Shown here: positions 46,293 to 57,639 of the stretch, one piece after another
Position numbering within the stretch: the first letter of the stretch is position 1
Layout: every line of letters begins with the position of its first letter
Source: Astropecten irregularis
Taxonomy: Eukaryota; Echinodermata; Asteroidea; Paxillosida; Astropectinidae
Assembly: GCA_963971285.1 (NCBI GenBank)
Contig: OZ020256.1
Location: 9,116,541-9,180,540 of the forward strand
Reading direction: 5' to 3'
DNA length: 64,000 bases
Program-made: the position numbers and the translations under genes
The notes under the pieces: model-generated
Databases searched by the model: none
What the model was told of the DNA's origin: nothing
The model's input: the letters and a program-made list of their open reading frames with translations, nothing else

Positions 46293-49200
46293 ACTAGACA
46301 TTTAAGTGTTCGTGGACGAACACGGAGCTGTTCCGACTTATTTGATTAGCTTTATAAGTTCCAATGACGTCATGATGACGTCACGGTCATTTACAAACCA
46401 GCGTGCATCTAAAGTTTCTAACAAAGCTTTTGTGAAAAGAATCATTACCATAGCTTTTGTCCTTCTCAAGATATGCTGCAAACATAAATTATGCCTTTTG
46501 ATGACGTCATAATGACGTCACAGTTAATTTCACAACAGCATGCAAATCTACAGGGTCTAACAAAGCTTTTACAAAAAGAACCAATACCGTAGCACTTACC
46601 GTTCTCGAGATATACTGCTATAAACCAAAAATTACCTTTTTTAATGACGTCATGATGACGTCACTGTAAATTGCGGGGCAGCATGCACAACAACATGATG
46701 TAACAAAGCTTTTACAAAAAGAATCATTACCGTAGCACTTTCCGTTCTTGAGATATGCTGCTAATAATAAAATCAGCATTTTTGATGACGTCATGATGAC
46801 GTCATGGTCATTTCCATAATTTATCAAACTAACCATGAACTGACTAAATAATCAAAAGAAATAAGCATGTAAACTTGGGTCAGAAAGTGAGCCTCATAAC
46901 ACATCCTCTAGACGATGAACTTTACAGTACTTTCAACATCTTACTACATGTGCTTTCATGCCCTTGAATGCTAACACATCTTGTTACCGTGGCAACAGTG
47001 CATGGTCATGCACTTGCTGGCCTACCTCTTACATAACAGCACATTCCTCAGACTCTGATCATTTGAGATAAACAATCCCAGCTGCAAATGGGGTTAACTG
47101 TATACAGTAATACAATACATGTACATGTACATGTACACACTACACACACATAATAGGCCTATGCTCTGACGTAGGGCTTAAAAACAGCCAATTTTATGAC
47201 GTCATGATGACGTCACGGCCATTTTCGTGGCAGCATGCACAACTACAGGATGTAACAAAGCTTTTGGAAAAAGAATTATTTTCATAGCATTTTGGGTTCT
47301 CGAGATACGCTGCTAACAAAATTGACTAATTAAATATGCAAATGAGCTGTCACGTGCCTAATTAATGAAGAATTTTTACAACTCAGTGCCAGTATGATCC
47401 TTAGCTTATAAGCTTTCATATGATACCTCATCTAAGCTGATCAGAAGAAGCTAAGAAGAAATAAGCTGTTAACAAGCTTAGAGGGTGATAAAGAATAATA
47501 ATAATAATAACTAGACATTTAAGTGTTCGTGAACGAACACGGAGCTGTTCCGACTTATTTAATCAGCTCTAAAAGCTCCGATGACGTCATGGTCATTTAC
47601 AAAGCAGCATGCATCTGCAGTTTCTAACAAAGCTTTTGTGAAAAGAATCATTACCATAGCTTTTGTCATTCTCAAGATATGCTGCAATCATAAATTATGC
47701 CTTTTGATGACGTCATAATGACGTCACAGTTAATTTCACAACAGCATGCAAATCTACAGGGTCTAACAAAGCTTTTACAAAAAGAACCAATACCGCAGCA
47801 CTTACCGTTCTCGAGATATACTGCTATAAATCCAAAAATTACCTTTTTTGATGACGTCATGATGACGTCACTGTAAATTTAGGGGCAGCATGCACAACTA
47901 CATGATGTAACAAAGCTTTTACAAAAAGAATCATTACCGTAGCACTTACCGTTCTCCAGATATGCTCCTAATAATAAAATCAGCATTTTTGATGACGTCA
48001 TGATGACGTCACGGTAAATTTCTTGGCAGCATGCACAACTACATTATGCTACTAAGCCTTTGCAAAAAGAATCATATTCATAGCCTTTGTCGTTCTCAAG
48101 ATATGCTGCTAACAAAATTGACTAATTAAATATGCAAATGAGCTGTCACGTGCCTAATTAATGAGGAATTTTTACAACTGAGTGCCAGTATGATCCTTAG
48201 CTTATAAGCTTTCATATGATACCTCATCTAAGCTGATCAGAAGAAGCTAAGAAGAGATAAGCTGTTAACAAGCTTAGAGGGTGATAAAGAATAATAATAA
48301 TAACTAGACATTTAAGTGTTCGTGGACGAACACAGAGCTGTTCCGACTTATTAGGTCAGCTTTATAAGCTCCGATGACGTCATGGTGACGTCACTGTCAT
48401 TTCCGAAGCAGCATGCATATCTAGAGGATCTAACAAAGCTTTTGCAAAAAGAATCATTACCATAGCATTTTTCGTTCTCGAGATATGCTGCAAACATTAA
48501 AATCAGCTTTTTTGATGACGTCATGATGACGTCACGCTAAATTTCGTGGCAGCATGCACAACTACAGGATATTACGAAGCTTTTGCAAAAAGAATCATTA
48601 CCATATCATTTGTCCTTCTCGAGATATGCTGCAAACAAAATTCAGCCTTTTCATGACGTCATGATGACGTCACGGTCAATTTCATGGAACGGAGACCTCC
48701 TCTAACAGTTTCGGCCGGATGCAGCCTTTGTCACTTGTCACAATTTAAGTTAAAATGCTTGGTGGCGCTATAACTGTGCTTCTATCGACCCCGATCTACC
48801 TGTACCTTCGTATCTCAAGCCAAGGTCACGAGACGTCACACAAAGCGGGAGTTTATTCATTCTTTTTTAGGTATAAGGCCTAAAATGGGTTTTTTTTTAC
48901 AATCAGTTTTTAATGTTTCACGTAGCAATTCCATCAGTAACTCCAATCTCAATGTCACATTCTCCGACAAATGATTTTTTAGTAAATTTTTGAATTAACC
49001 GTAGAAAAAAAATCAACAAATTACTTATCTTTAAATAAGAAGCACAAATTTCGATTTCGATGACGTCATGATGACTTCATGATGACGTCACGGTCATTTT
49101 CGTGGCAGCATGCACAACTACATGATATAACCAAGCTTTTGCAAAAAAAATCATGTCCGTAGCATTTGTCGTTCTCGAGATATGCTGCGAACAAAGTTTA

Positions 49201-49550
49201 CTAATTAAATATTCAAATGACTGTAACTTGGCTAATTAATTAAGAATTTGTACAACTCTCTTCCAGAATGATCCTTAGCTTATAAGCTTTCAGAAGATAC
49301 CTCATCTAAGCTGATCGGAAGAAGCTTATAAGAGATAAACAGTAAACAAAATCTGGACGATAAAGAATAATAATAGTGAAAAATTCGAACGAAAACAATA
49401 CCTGTTCCGACATCGGCAATGTCGGAACAGCTAATAATAATAAAAATCTAAGCAAAAACTAAACCTGTTCCGACATCCGAAATGTCGGAACAGCTAAAAA
49501 TCTAAGCAAAAACTAAACCTGTTCCGACATCCGAAATGTCGGAACAGCTA
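46293..49550 (+). mobile_element. Helentron-like concatemer beta: three elements head to tail
   Basis: Three left ends (46293, 47510, 48303) each read ACTAGACATTTAAGTGTTCG, then form a hairpin with GACGAACAC, then AGCTGTTCCGAC. Each element holds tandem units of about 143 bp (tgacgtcatgatgacgtcac, ggcagcatgcacaactac, taacaaagcttttgcaaaaa, gttctcgagatatgctgc). Each ends with the same tail (gactaattaaatatgcaaat ... aagcttagagggtgataaag) and AATAATAA. Only the last carries the 3' hairpin, and that three times (49402-49433, 49464-49495, 49519-49550; arms CTGTTCCGACAT / ATGTCGGAACAG). The hairpin arm complements the left-end AGCTGTTCCGAC. No flanking duplication. Helitron/Helentron-like (HINE or pearl-type) is the best fit; no Rep/helicase is present. 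Confidence 0.75.
46361..49090. promoter_or_regulatory. Array of paired CRE-type palindromes inside the beta units
   Basis: TGACGTCATGATGACGTCA or close variants occur at about 46364, 46502, 46644, 46785, 47197, 47709, 47850, 47991, 48373, 48511, 48654 and 49060, with a single TGACGTCA near 47580. This gives about 25 perfect TGACGTCA octamers in 2.7 kb. TGACGTCA is the consensus CREB/ATF site. Whether any is used is unknown; the arrangement is a property of the repeat unit. Confidence 0.5.
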
Positions 49551-49882
49551 ATAACAGTCGATATTCTAAAGGTTTTTAATTTGTCTGTATGTTTACCCCA
49601 ACCCTAACCCTAACTCTAGCCCTAACGCTATAACCCTATAACCCTAAGCCTAACCCGGACCCCAACCCTAAACATTACCCTATTATGGCATAATTGTTAT
49701 GGTCAGCGCTGAAAAAATGCGCATAAGCCTATGGTGTTTTTGTTAAAAAAAAAAAACAATAATAAAAACTGAAGGGCCCGATCACTCCATATGGAACTGA
49801 TTAATCAATGAAAAATAAACAATTGTAAAAACCAGCGGTTCAGTAATTGATGTGTCATGTACGCGTTTGTTCACGCCTACAT

Positions 49883-50166
49883 CAACAGAATGACATTGGA
49901 AAGTAGGAGAACGAAATAGTATCTCGAGGGAACTGTTTTTCACCTCTATAGGCCTATATCTTTTTTTTTCTGCCCGCCCCTTTAGGGCTTCGTGCCTACG
50001 TGATGAACTGAGATATGAAGTATAAGTTTGCGTTTTCACTTTATTCTTATAAAGAAATATAAAGTATGGCAAATCTTAATTGTAATGAATATAAACGAAA
50101 TGAAAAATCGGGCTTCCAAGTATTTATGACTAATGCCAATGTGCGGACACCTTCTGCAATTTTCAG
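49883..50166. other. End of large SLC6 intron
   Basis: AT-rich; ends with the acceptor cttctgcaattttcag directly before the next exon. Confidence 0.6.
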
Positions 50167-50298
50167 GTGCATTTCTTGTTCCTTACGTCATCATGCTGTT
50201 CGTCGCTGGTATGCCATTGTTCTACCTGGAGCTGGCATTGGGGCAGTTTCCAAGCTTGGGACCTGTGGCTGTGTGGAAGATCAGTCCAATTTTTACAG
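50167..50298 (+). CDS. SLC6 transporter exon 2: end of TM1 loop and TM2
   Basis: Acceptor cttctgcaattttcag, donor acag/gtaaat; enters and leaves in phase 1. With the last base of the previous exon it encodes [33 protein letters not shown] and [19 protein letters not shown] completes the family signature that begins at [14 protein letters not shown]2 is the hydrophobic run from FLVPY to [11 protein letters not shown] is the conserved segment after it. Confidence 0.95.
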
Positions 50299-50699
50299 GT
50301 AAATACATGAAAAGGTAAAACAACAAATTTGGATCTGGTGGTATACTGCAAACCTTGATTTTCATGTTCGATAACTCAAATTCTCGATAGAATAGAAGCT
50401 TAGCAATCGTTTGAGCATTTTGGATCCTCACAGCCACCATTGTCTAATAGGTGCTAGGGGTGGGGGGGGGGGGGGGGGTGCTGTCTGACCCACTTTGATC
50501 TTTGACTTCGACTACAAAAGAGGGCATATTGATATCAATTGTAATGTATAAGAAGGTCATATGAATATGAATCAGAATCACGTCGGTGAAGGGCAAACCT
50601 AATGTGCATATTATCTATCGCCTGACCAAACTCATTTTGATATTCGTTATTAATTGCGGTTTCCGCCGCAATATTGGATTCGATTCATCCCGCTGACGT
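50299..50699. other. SLC6 intron, no element recognised
   Basis: Contains a G run (50460-50478). The stretch gtcggtgaagggcaaacc near 50583 resembles the body of the SINE that follows. Confidence 0.45.
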
Positions 50700-50880
50700 C
50701 AGTTAGCTCAGTGGCCTAGCGGTATGGAATCTGCACTAGTAAGCAGCAGGTTGTGGGTTCGAATCCCTGAGCCAGCGCATGATTTTGTCATGTGCACTCA
50801 ACAAGCACTGAGTACGAGTGCTCATCCACGCCGGTAAAGGGCAAGCCCGACCACAAATCCTTGATATTCAATCAGAATCA
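50700..50880 (+). mobile_element. tRNA-derived SINE
   Basis: An A-box-like TTAGCTCAGTGGCCTAGCGG (50703-50722) and a perfect B-box GGTTCGAATCC (50756-50766) lie at tRNA spacing. The flanks do not pair as an acceptor stem and the T-stem is imperfect, so this is a SINE head and not a tRNA gene. The body runs through ccacgccggtaaagggcaag to about 50880. Confidence 0.7.
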
Positions 50881-52125
50881 GCTTAACCAAGAAGATAGGA
50901 AAGGGGAATTGATAATTAAATTATCAACAGTTATGGTTAGTTCCTCCAGTTACATAAATGACCAAAGTGACAACAGGTTTTTCATACAGGTACAGTGTAG
51001 TTTACTATTTTTTGTTTTTATATCATGCAAGACACTGCAAGCGATTGATCGTGTGTTACACATTAGAATCGAGCGTGCGCAGTTTCATTATAAAAAAATC
51101 ATACCGGTGCGATTTTGGTTGCGCTTGCTTCCTGTATGGACACGCCACATAATACTTTTATATAGGCCTATATATTTTGCTTAGCGTATTTTACGGGGAG
51201 TTTCCTTTCTAACCACGGTAAGCAAGGATTTTCTGCAGAATGCACATAATTATAGCAGCGCGTTAGCAGAAAAAAAAGGTTAGCCTAGAAATTCTTCGCT
51301 AACCAAACGTATTCCGGATTCCATGAAGTAGATTCCACGTGTAGCAGTGCCCATATAAGCACAACAAAATAGGCCGTAACGGATTCAATGAAATTGGGCC
51401 CTTGGCAATATGACTTTGGGATTGGGCCCAAAAATCCAAAGATCCTCCAAAGTCAAATACATCAATATACAGCAAAAACGATCAACATCAAATTTTAAAA
51501 CTATACAAAACTAGATCACAGATAATTATCTGTTTAGCAGTTTGTATCACTAGTTAGGGTACTATCGCTCTTTAGTGTAGGCTTGGAGACGATTTGTGGT
51601 CAGATGGAGATAATTTTCCAAAAGAAAATTTGAAGTTGGTAAAGGTTAGGGAGGTGGTAAAGGTGCCGTGGCCGGTAAAATATTTATCAAAAAGTGTTTT
51701 TTTTTTTTTAGGGGGGATGATTCATTAATGGCCGGTTTTAAGAAAATAATTTGCAATTTGCTGGCCATCGAGACCCCACGTTAAAAAAATATTTCGCTGG
51801 CAAAGCCCTCAAATCCCTTTTTATTTTTTTATCTAAACTGGATGTATACATGTACATCACTTTAGTTGTTGTACGTCGGCTCATGTACGCAAGCACTTGA
51901 TGGGGGTTTGACCAATGAAATTTCTCAATCTAATGCCATTGGTATATAAACAATTATTTTGAGAATATCTTTATGTAATTCTTTCATAGAATACTTCCCT
52001 TTAATCTGTATCTTTACACTGGTATACAATCGACACACCCCTTTCGTAGACTACTCGTTTTCACTCCCGATTCCTCCCAATAACATCTTAATTATTTCTA
52101 CACAAATGATCTGACCTCTCATCAG
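50881..52125. other. SLC6 intron with a fragment of the D family
   Basis: Apart from the fragment at 51176-51411, no coding or element ends are seen. The intron ends at the acceptor gatctgacctctcatcag. Confidence 0.5.
51176..51411. mobile_element. Partial second copy of element D
   Basis: gagtttcctttctaaccacg, gcgcgttagcagaaaa, gcctagaaattcttcgctaa and the right end aaattgggccc match element D (6540-6758 plus 7746-7765). It shows ccgtaacggattcaatgaaa uninterrupted where E is inserted in the other copy. Confidence 0.75.
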
Positions 52126-52348
52126 GTGTTGGTATTGGTATGGTCATCATAGCCGCCTTTGTCGCTATATATTACAACATCATCATCGCCTGGGCTATCT
52201 ATTACATGATCAGCTCATGTACAACTGGGCCGCTACCCTGGGCAAGCTGTGATAATGACTGGAATACTCCCAACTGCTTCAATGAGAGCATGAACTACAC
52301 ACAAGAGGAGACAATGAACCTCACCAGGCCTAGTGATGAATTCTGGCA
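52126..52348 (+). CDS. SLC6 transporter exon 3: TM3 and large extracellular loop
   Basis: Acceptor gatctgacctctcatcag; donor ggca/gtaagt; enters phase 1, leaves phase 2. It encodes GVGIGMVIIAAFVAIYYNII and IAWAIYYMISSC (TM3). The big extracellular loop follows, with the conserved cysteine pair in CDNDWNTPNC and three N-glycosylation sequons: NES, NYT and NLT. The YYNIIIAWAIYY run is the usual TM3 signature; IYYN contains the substrate-site tyrosine. Confidence 0.95.
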
Positions 52349-55047
52349 GTAAGTTCAAATGCTTTAACCATTGTCACTAGCTGCTTGGACACTGTTATAA
52401 ATGTGATACGTGGGAAACAATATCAGGATCAGGACACTGACTAGTCAATGGGCCTGTTTGTTTAACGCACATGAACCCAGATTTGGGGATCTACGTCATA
52501 TGCAGGGTACGCAAATATGGGATCCTGATCAGTATAATCCGTGATCCTGTGCATTATTAAACGGGCCCTTTGTGACGTAGAACCACCCCTGGGTCCCTTC
52601 TCTTCACCTTCTCCATCCCCCTCCCATTTTCCTCTTCTTTTTCCATCCCTTTTCCCCTCTTTTCCCCTTTTCCCCCCTCGGCCCTTTTATCGGGGCACTC
52701 TGCCCCCATTGGCTACGCTCCTGGAATAGAGGAGTAGGGGGAGGTGTTGTAGCAAGGAAGCGGAAGAGAAATGCCCAAATGCTGTTCATCGTCATGGACG
52801 CACTTAAAATGTATAATTAGAGGTGGGGCCACACAAACCCATAACTGGAGGCATACAAGGCAGAAAGATAAGGACCATTAATGGTAAGAAACCAAAACAG
52901 AAATATTCACAAAATTTACGTATAACTTACAGGGTAAGATGGTGGCGGTAGAAACATACCGTTAAAATGTTTTCCGCCTGAAATGGTGTATTCATCCAGA
53001 AACTAGTAAAACAACGACCGAAAATCTTTTTGATCTTTTAAAAGATCAAAAATAAAAGAAAGAAGACTTTTTCACCGTTTTCTCAAAAAGTGGGCACCGT
53101 ATGGGACCGACATTTTTACAGATGACTGTTACTGTATCTGTCTTTACATTTTTGCCCATGAATCTGTATTTCTTTGATAAAAGCCAAAGTATGATATTAC
53201 CTTTAACCATGGTCAAGCGGTGTTTATATTTTCATTGTAATTCTGACTCTCGATGACCTGGCTGAGAGGAAATGTAAATGTTTGGCCTTTTGCAAGTCCA
53301 ACGGAGAGAAGTGCTTTTCGTGGTTATAGGTAAGCAATAAATCGCGTGTGGGCGATCGTGACATATTGTGTGCATGCACGTGTGGTTGGAAGAGGCAAAG
53401 GGTCCACCGAAGAGATGCGGACTAAAATATGAAAAGTACCTTCACGGAGAAATGGATGGAGATCAAGCCAAAGAAAAGGCCAATATGAAGACCCTCTAGA
53501 TGTGGTTAATTTTTGGCTCGACTTCGTCTATGTCCTTAGAATATTTGGGGTGTTAGAAACTGAAGACTTGGGCGGAAATCCCGGGGGGGGGACAGGGGGG
53601 ACACGTCCCCCCATGATTTTGGAAGTGGGGGACATAATGTCGATTGTCCCCTCCATGTTTTAACCCTTTACCATGAGCAACTTTTTTGTCGATTGCGCAC
53701 TGACTGCTTGCTCATTCCCATGAGCGAATTTTGTGAACAGTCGTGTTTGCCATGCGACTCAAATCGACGACGTGCAGTTGAGATGCCCCTGCATGGCCGG
53801 CCCGCATGCATACACGTAACGTTTACTGCACTGCAATCGACTTTAACCGCATACAGTCTGAATACGTATACATTTTTGTATATATAAATCTGGTTAGGCA
53901 TCTCCCGTTCGAATCGATCAATTTAAAACCGTTTTTTTTCCATAGAGCACCATGCTCAAATCCATCGATTTTGCACTGACTCATGACGGATTTAATCTCG
54001 TTCGTCGTCGGAGTTTCGCGAAACTTCTTCAGTTATTCTTCACATGATACTGCGTTTCGAATGAGGTTGCTTTATTCAAACTATATTTCCGAAGAATTCT
54101 CGTACATCCATAACAAAACACAAGGTGCCATATTTGGAAATATTAAGGTACATTTATATTTATTATTTGTCATCTGTCATTACGTTTGTAATGAATGTAA
54201 AGTTCTCATGATTTTTCTGTGGAAGTACAGAATTTGAGTACAATAGAGTACAGTATAGAGGTCTACCTAGGCCCATATTAAAATACAGTGTCTTCAATTA
54301 AAAACTTAACTGGTTCACCCAAGTATTGTCTTCAGCTGAAGCAAAACATTTGCATTTTCTTCATTCAAAATATGTTTCTCATTTTGAGGTTTACATTTTT
54401 TGCTTCACCATAGACATATTTCTAAATTCAAATCTGCGACCTCGCAGGATTTTTCTAAGATCGAAAATGTTTTGTGTCGTTGTTTTACTCATTTCTTGAT
54501 AAAGTACACCATTTCAGGCAGAACAATTGCTAAACTTTCGCAGAACTTTCGCTAAACAAGTCTGAGGAAAAAGTGGCCGGGAATTGCCTTATAATGCACC
54601 ACAGAGCATATAGAATCAAAATGTTCCCGGGGCCCTTAAGCGGGCCCCGAAACCCACGCCGTAACTTTACTTGCCTTAAAAAGTCATAGGTTTGCGAGCG
54701 ACCAGAGCATACTGGTTGGAACATCCAGGTATCATGCTCTTTTCAGACCAAAAATGTACTCACACAAGAGTGTCACATGGTGTTACCAAAAAGCCTATTA
54801 TGTACTTCTACCATGCATAGCCTCATATCTAAGTTTTATTTTTCAAAGTTGGAGAACACTCGTGATTGGCACACCTACCACACATGCGAGCGTATGCTAG
54901 GCCATAGGCATGGCACTGTATACTGAAAGTTACTTTCTTATGAAGTGTAAATTGATGTCTCCCCCATGATCGAGGAGGGATTTCCGCCCATGACTGAAGA
55001 TATTGTGATTTACCGTACAAGTGGTTTCATGTTACTTTTTCCCGTAG
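52349..55047. other. SLC6 intron, no element with clear ends
   Basis: Holds a polypyrimidine tract (52590-52685), a repeat near 52918-53060 resembling 55925-56010 (gtagaaacatac, cgcctgaaat), and G/C runs near 53581-53650. No gene seen. Confidence 0.5.
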
Positions 55048-55180
55048 TCGTAAAGTGCATCAATTGACGGATGGGATTCATGACATGGGTAGCATACGGC
55101 TGGAGCTACTGGGCTGCTTGGCCATAGCCTGGGTGATTGTATACTTGTGTCTCTGCAAGGGTATTAAGTCATCTGGTAAG
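55048..55180 (+). CDS. SLC6 transporter exon 4: TM4
   Basis: Acceptor ttactttttcccgtag; donor gtaag/gtaaga; enters phase 2, leaves phase 0. It encodes [20 protein letters not shown] and [20 protein letters not shown], then KSSGK. The loop before TM4 ([10 protein letters not shown]) and the motif KGIKSSGK after it match the family closely. Confidence 0.95.
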
Positions 55181-55444
55181 GTAAGACTGATGATGGAGTT
55201 AAGGAGAGAAATAAGAAAACGAAGACAAAACTGTATGGTTTTAGAACATTGTACCACAAAGAAAGTAAATTAGGGGATGGATTACCATTGTGACAGCAAG
55301 TTATGTGGGCTTTGCAGAATAGTTATAAAACTAAATACATGTACATGTATATATTTCGTCATTAATTTGCATACAGCGAATTCGTGTCCTACCTATATAG
55401 GACTAATTTTGCGTTAAATTCTCAATATTTTTGATATTTTCCAG

Positions 55445-55579
55445 GTGGTGTATTTCACAGCCTTATTTCCCTATGTTGTTCTCATCATACTTCTTGTGAG
55501 AGGTGCGACATTGGAGGGGGCTGGTGTAGGAGTTGAGTTCTATATCAAACCTGATTTTGAAAAGCTCAAAGATGCTAAG
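55445..55579 (+). CDS. SLC6 transporter exon 5: TM5
   Basis: Acceptor gatattttccag; donor aag/gtaaag; 45 codons, phase 0 at both ends. It encodes [20 protein letters not shown] then [29 protein letters not shown] is the most conserved signature of the family. The intron before it is only 264 bp. Confidence 0.96.
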
Positions 55580-56880
55580 GTAAAGTGCGTATGCAAAACA
55601 TTTTATAGACATTGAAAGCTGGACAAAGAAAATTTACAAGAGCATGATTTTAACCTCCGACCTCCTGTACTGGCGCTTCAACATTCGAGCTACCCCGACA
55701 AACGACAAAATCAGTCTTGGATCAAGACTACCCCAATATTGGCGATAATTTTCTTTGTTCTATTGCCAATCAGAAGTCATTCAACTACATGGTACAGTTT
55801 GCAATGGAGATCACTTGTAAGCAGCCAAGAAGTGTCAATTTGTGACTGTCAGTTCAGTGATAAGGGTAACCTTCATCTTTGACCCCCGGCCCCCACTGAC
55901 CATGACCCATGAACATCTGTTCACAGATTTACGTATAAATTTCAGGGTATGAAGATGGCGCTGGTAGAAACATACTGTTGAATTATTTCTGCCTGAAATG
56001 CTCGGCCTTAATATGGCAAAAGGTTGTATTTCGAAAAATCATGTTTCGAGAAAATCGGCTATGAATATTCTGTCTAGTACCACTTTTTTCTGGCCAATTC
56101 AATTCAGGGAAAAAGTTGCTGAAATTAATATTTATAACATACAGAAGGTATATTTTAAGTTTCACCCATTTTCTATGATTTTTTTTTATGATTAGAGGCA
56201 TTTTAAAGTCGATACTCCCTTTTGACTGCACAATCAACGTTGACCATCTCAACACATTTTTGGCAAAAGGGTGTATGTCAAGTTAGCATTGCTCATAATT
56301 AGTCATATAGAATGCATTGTCTTGGCAAAAGGGTGTAAATCTAGTTACACAAACTCCCTGCCAATGATCTGCAGGGCAAAAGGGTGTATATTGTGTTACA
56401 CAATTCATATTGCATGTTTCTGTTTTAGGAAACATATGTATCTGAAGTTACGGTGAATGGCCTTAATGAGATATCACATTCTAGCTTTAAAACGATGCAT
56501 CGTACGAACTTGAGATTTCGCCCAATGGAAAAAGCGCCCTCACTTTACCCAAAACAGTTTTAATCTCAAAAATGGTGTTAATTGAGTTACACCCTTTTGC
56601 CATCACAAGGTCGTGCTGTATTTTTCCAGAAATTGGTAAAACAAAGACTGAAAACAGTTTTGATCTCGGGGTAACCATATTCTTATGTTTTATAAGCAAA
56701 ATTTAGTCGGTTTTATACGCTATTTTCTCTTGACTCAGATGTCCGATTGAGCACAGATTTTCACAGGTTTATCATTATTTTCAGTAAATGTACCTCAAGG
56801 AAAAAGCACTGCTGACTTTCAAGCACAAGAGTCTTACCGGGTTAAAGTGTCTTTCTTCTACTCTTTATAATTATGCATAG
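55580..56880. repeat. SLC6 intron with GGCAAAAGGGTGTA repeats and a dispersed repeat
   Basis: Words ggcaaaagggtgtatgtcaa, ggcaaaagggtgtaaatcta and ggcaaaagggtgtatattgt occur at about 56263, 56325 and 56379, a variant at 56017, and the complement ttacacccttttgcc near 56586. This looks like a small element with repeated ends. 56620-56790 is the forward copy of the repeat seen inverted at 24280-24480. Confidence 0.55.
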
Positions 56881-56984
56881 CCATGGAAGGATGCTGCTAA
56901 CCAGATCTTCTATTCCCTGGGAATCTCCTTTGGATCTTTGACAGCAATGGCCAGCTACAATAGGTTCCACAACAACTGCCAAAG
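56881..56984 (+). CDS. SLC6 transporter exon 6: TM6
   Basis: Acceptor ataattatgcatag; donor caaag/gtaata; enters phase 0, leaves phase 2. It encodes [20 protein letters not shown] and [14 protein letters not shown]. This is TM6, the second unwound substrate/Na+ segment (SLGISFGSL), followed by SYNRFHNN. The position that is tryptophan in the glycine transporter GlyT2, as I recall it (AAWGGL), is phenylalanine here, as I recall for the proline transporter. Confidence 0.95.
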
Positions 56985-57639
56985 GTAATAGTAAATTCTT
57001 AAGTTCAAATTTCTAACAGGAACAGAGAAACAGAGTCAATGCCTCTAGAATACATTATTATACCAAAATATCCTATGTCCTATTGAGATGATCTCATCAA
57101 GCAAATGTTGAATCAGGCAAAATATCTATAAATTATTTTCTATAAGGGTGTGCATACGTGACCTCCATGTGACCATCTCTTTGATAACTGAATTTATGGG
57201 AAAGTGAGAGAATTGAAATTGTTTAGATTTTGGTTCTTAAACAAGAATCGCATTAATTTTGTGTTCACAACAGTGGTCCATTTGACGGTCCTCCTATCCT
57301 AGCATGGCTTTGTCAAAAAGGGGTAGTCCCTATTTGCATATTGGATTCAAAATAGTATGGGTATCTACCTCCGAAGGTGTCTTTCCCTCATAGTAACGCA
57401 AGAAAGTTGCACGTTTCTGCTTAATCTTGTGATTGTTTGAATTTTTGAACGGTTGACATGGGGGAGGTTTCGGGTTTCTATATACCACTGCTCTGGTCTT
57501 GACATACTTTCAGAGCATATTGAGCAAAGCAATGAACCAATAGTGTAGCATAACTATTGCAATCTACTGCTAGGCCCGTATGGGCCTACACTCCAGTGGA
57601 GTGGAGTGGAGTGGAGTGGTGTGTTTGTGTATAGATCAT
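56985..57639. other. SLC6 intron, no element recognised before the LINE
   Basis: A short GGAGT microsatellite lies at 57594-57620. Confidence 0.5.

Larger units (their letters stand above)
46188..49882. repeat. Repeat family Y, copy 2, split by the Helentron-like concatemer
   Basis: 46188-46290 matches the start of copy 1 (cggtcacccaattcctc, gctccacagagagga), and 49551-49882 matches its remainder (aataacagtcgatattct, CCCTAA-like tracts 49598-49680, gaagggcccgatcact, ggttcagtaattg). The insertion lies in an (AAT)n patch with no clear duplication. Confidence 0.75.

Noticed and set aside
50700-50780. tRNA gene
   Set aside because: A and B boxes are present, but the acceptor and T stems do not pair and the sequence continues as a repeat body; a SINE head fits better.
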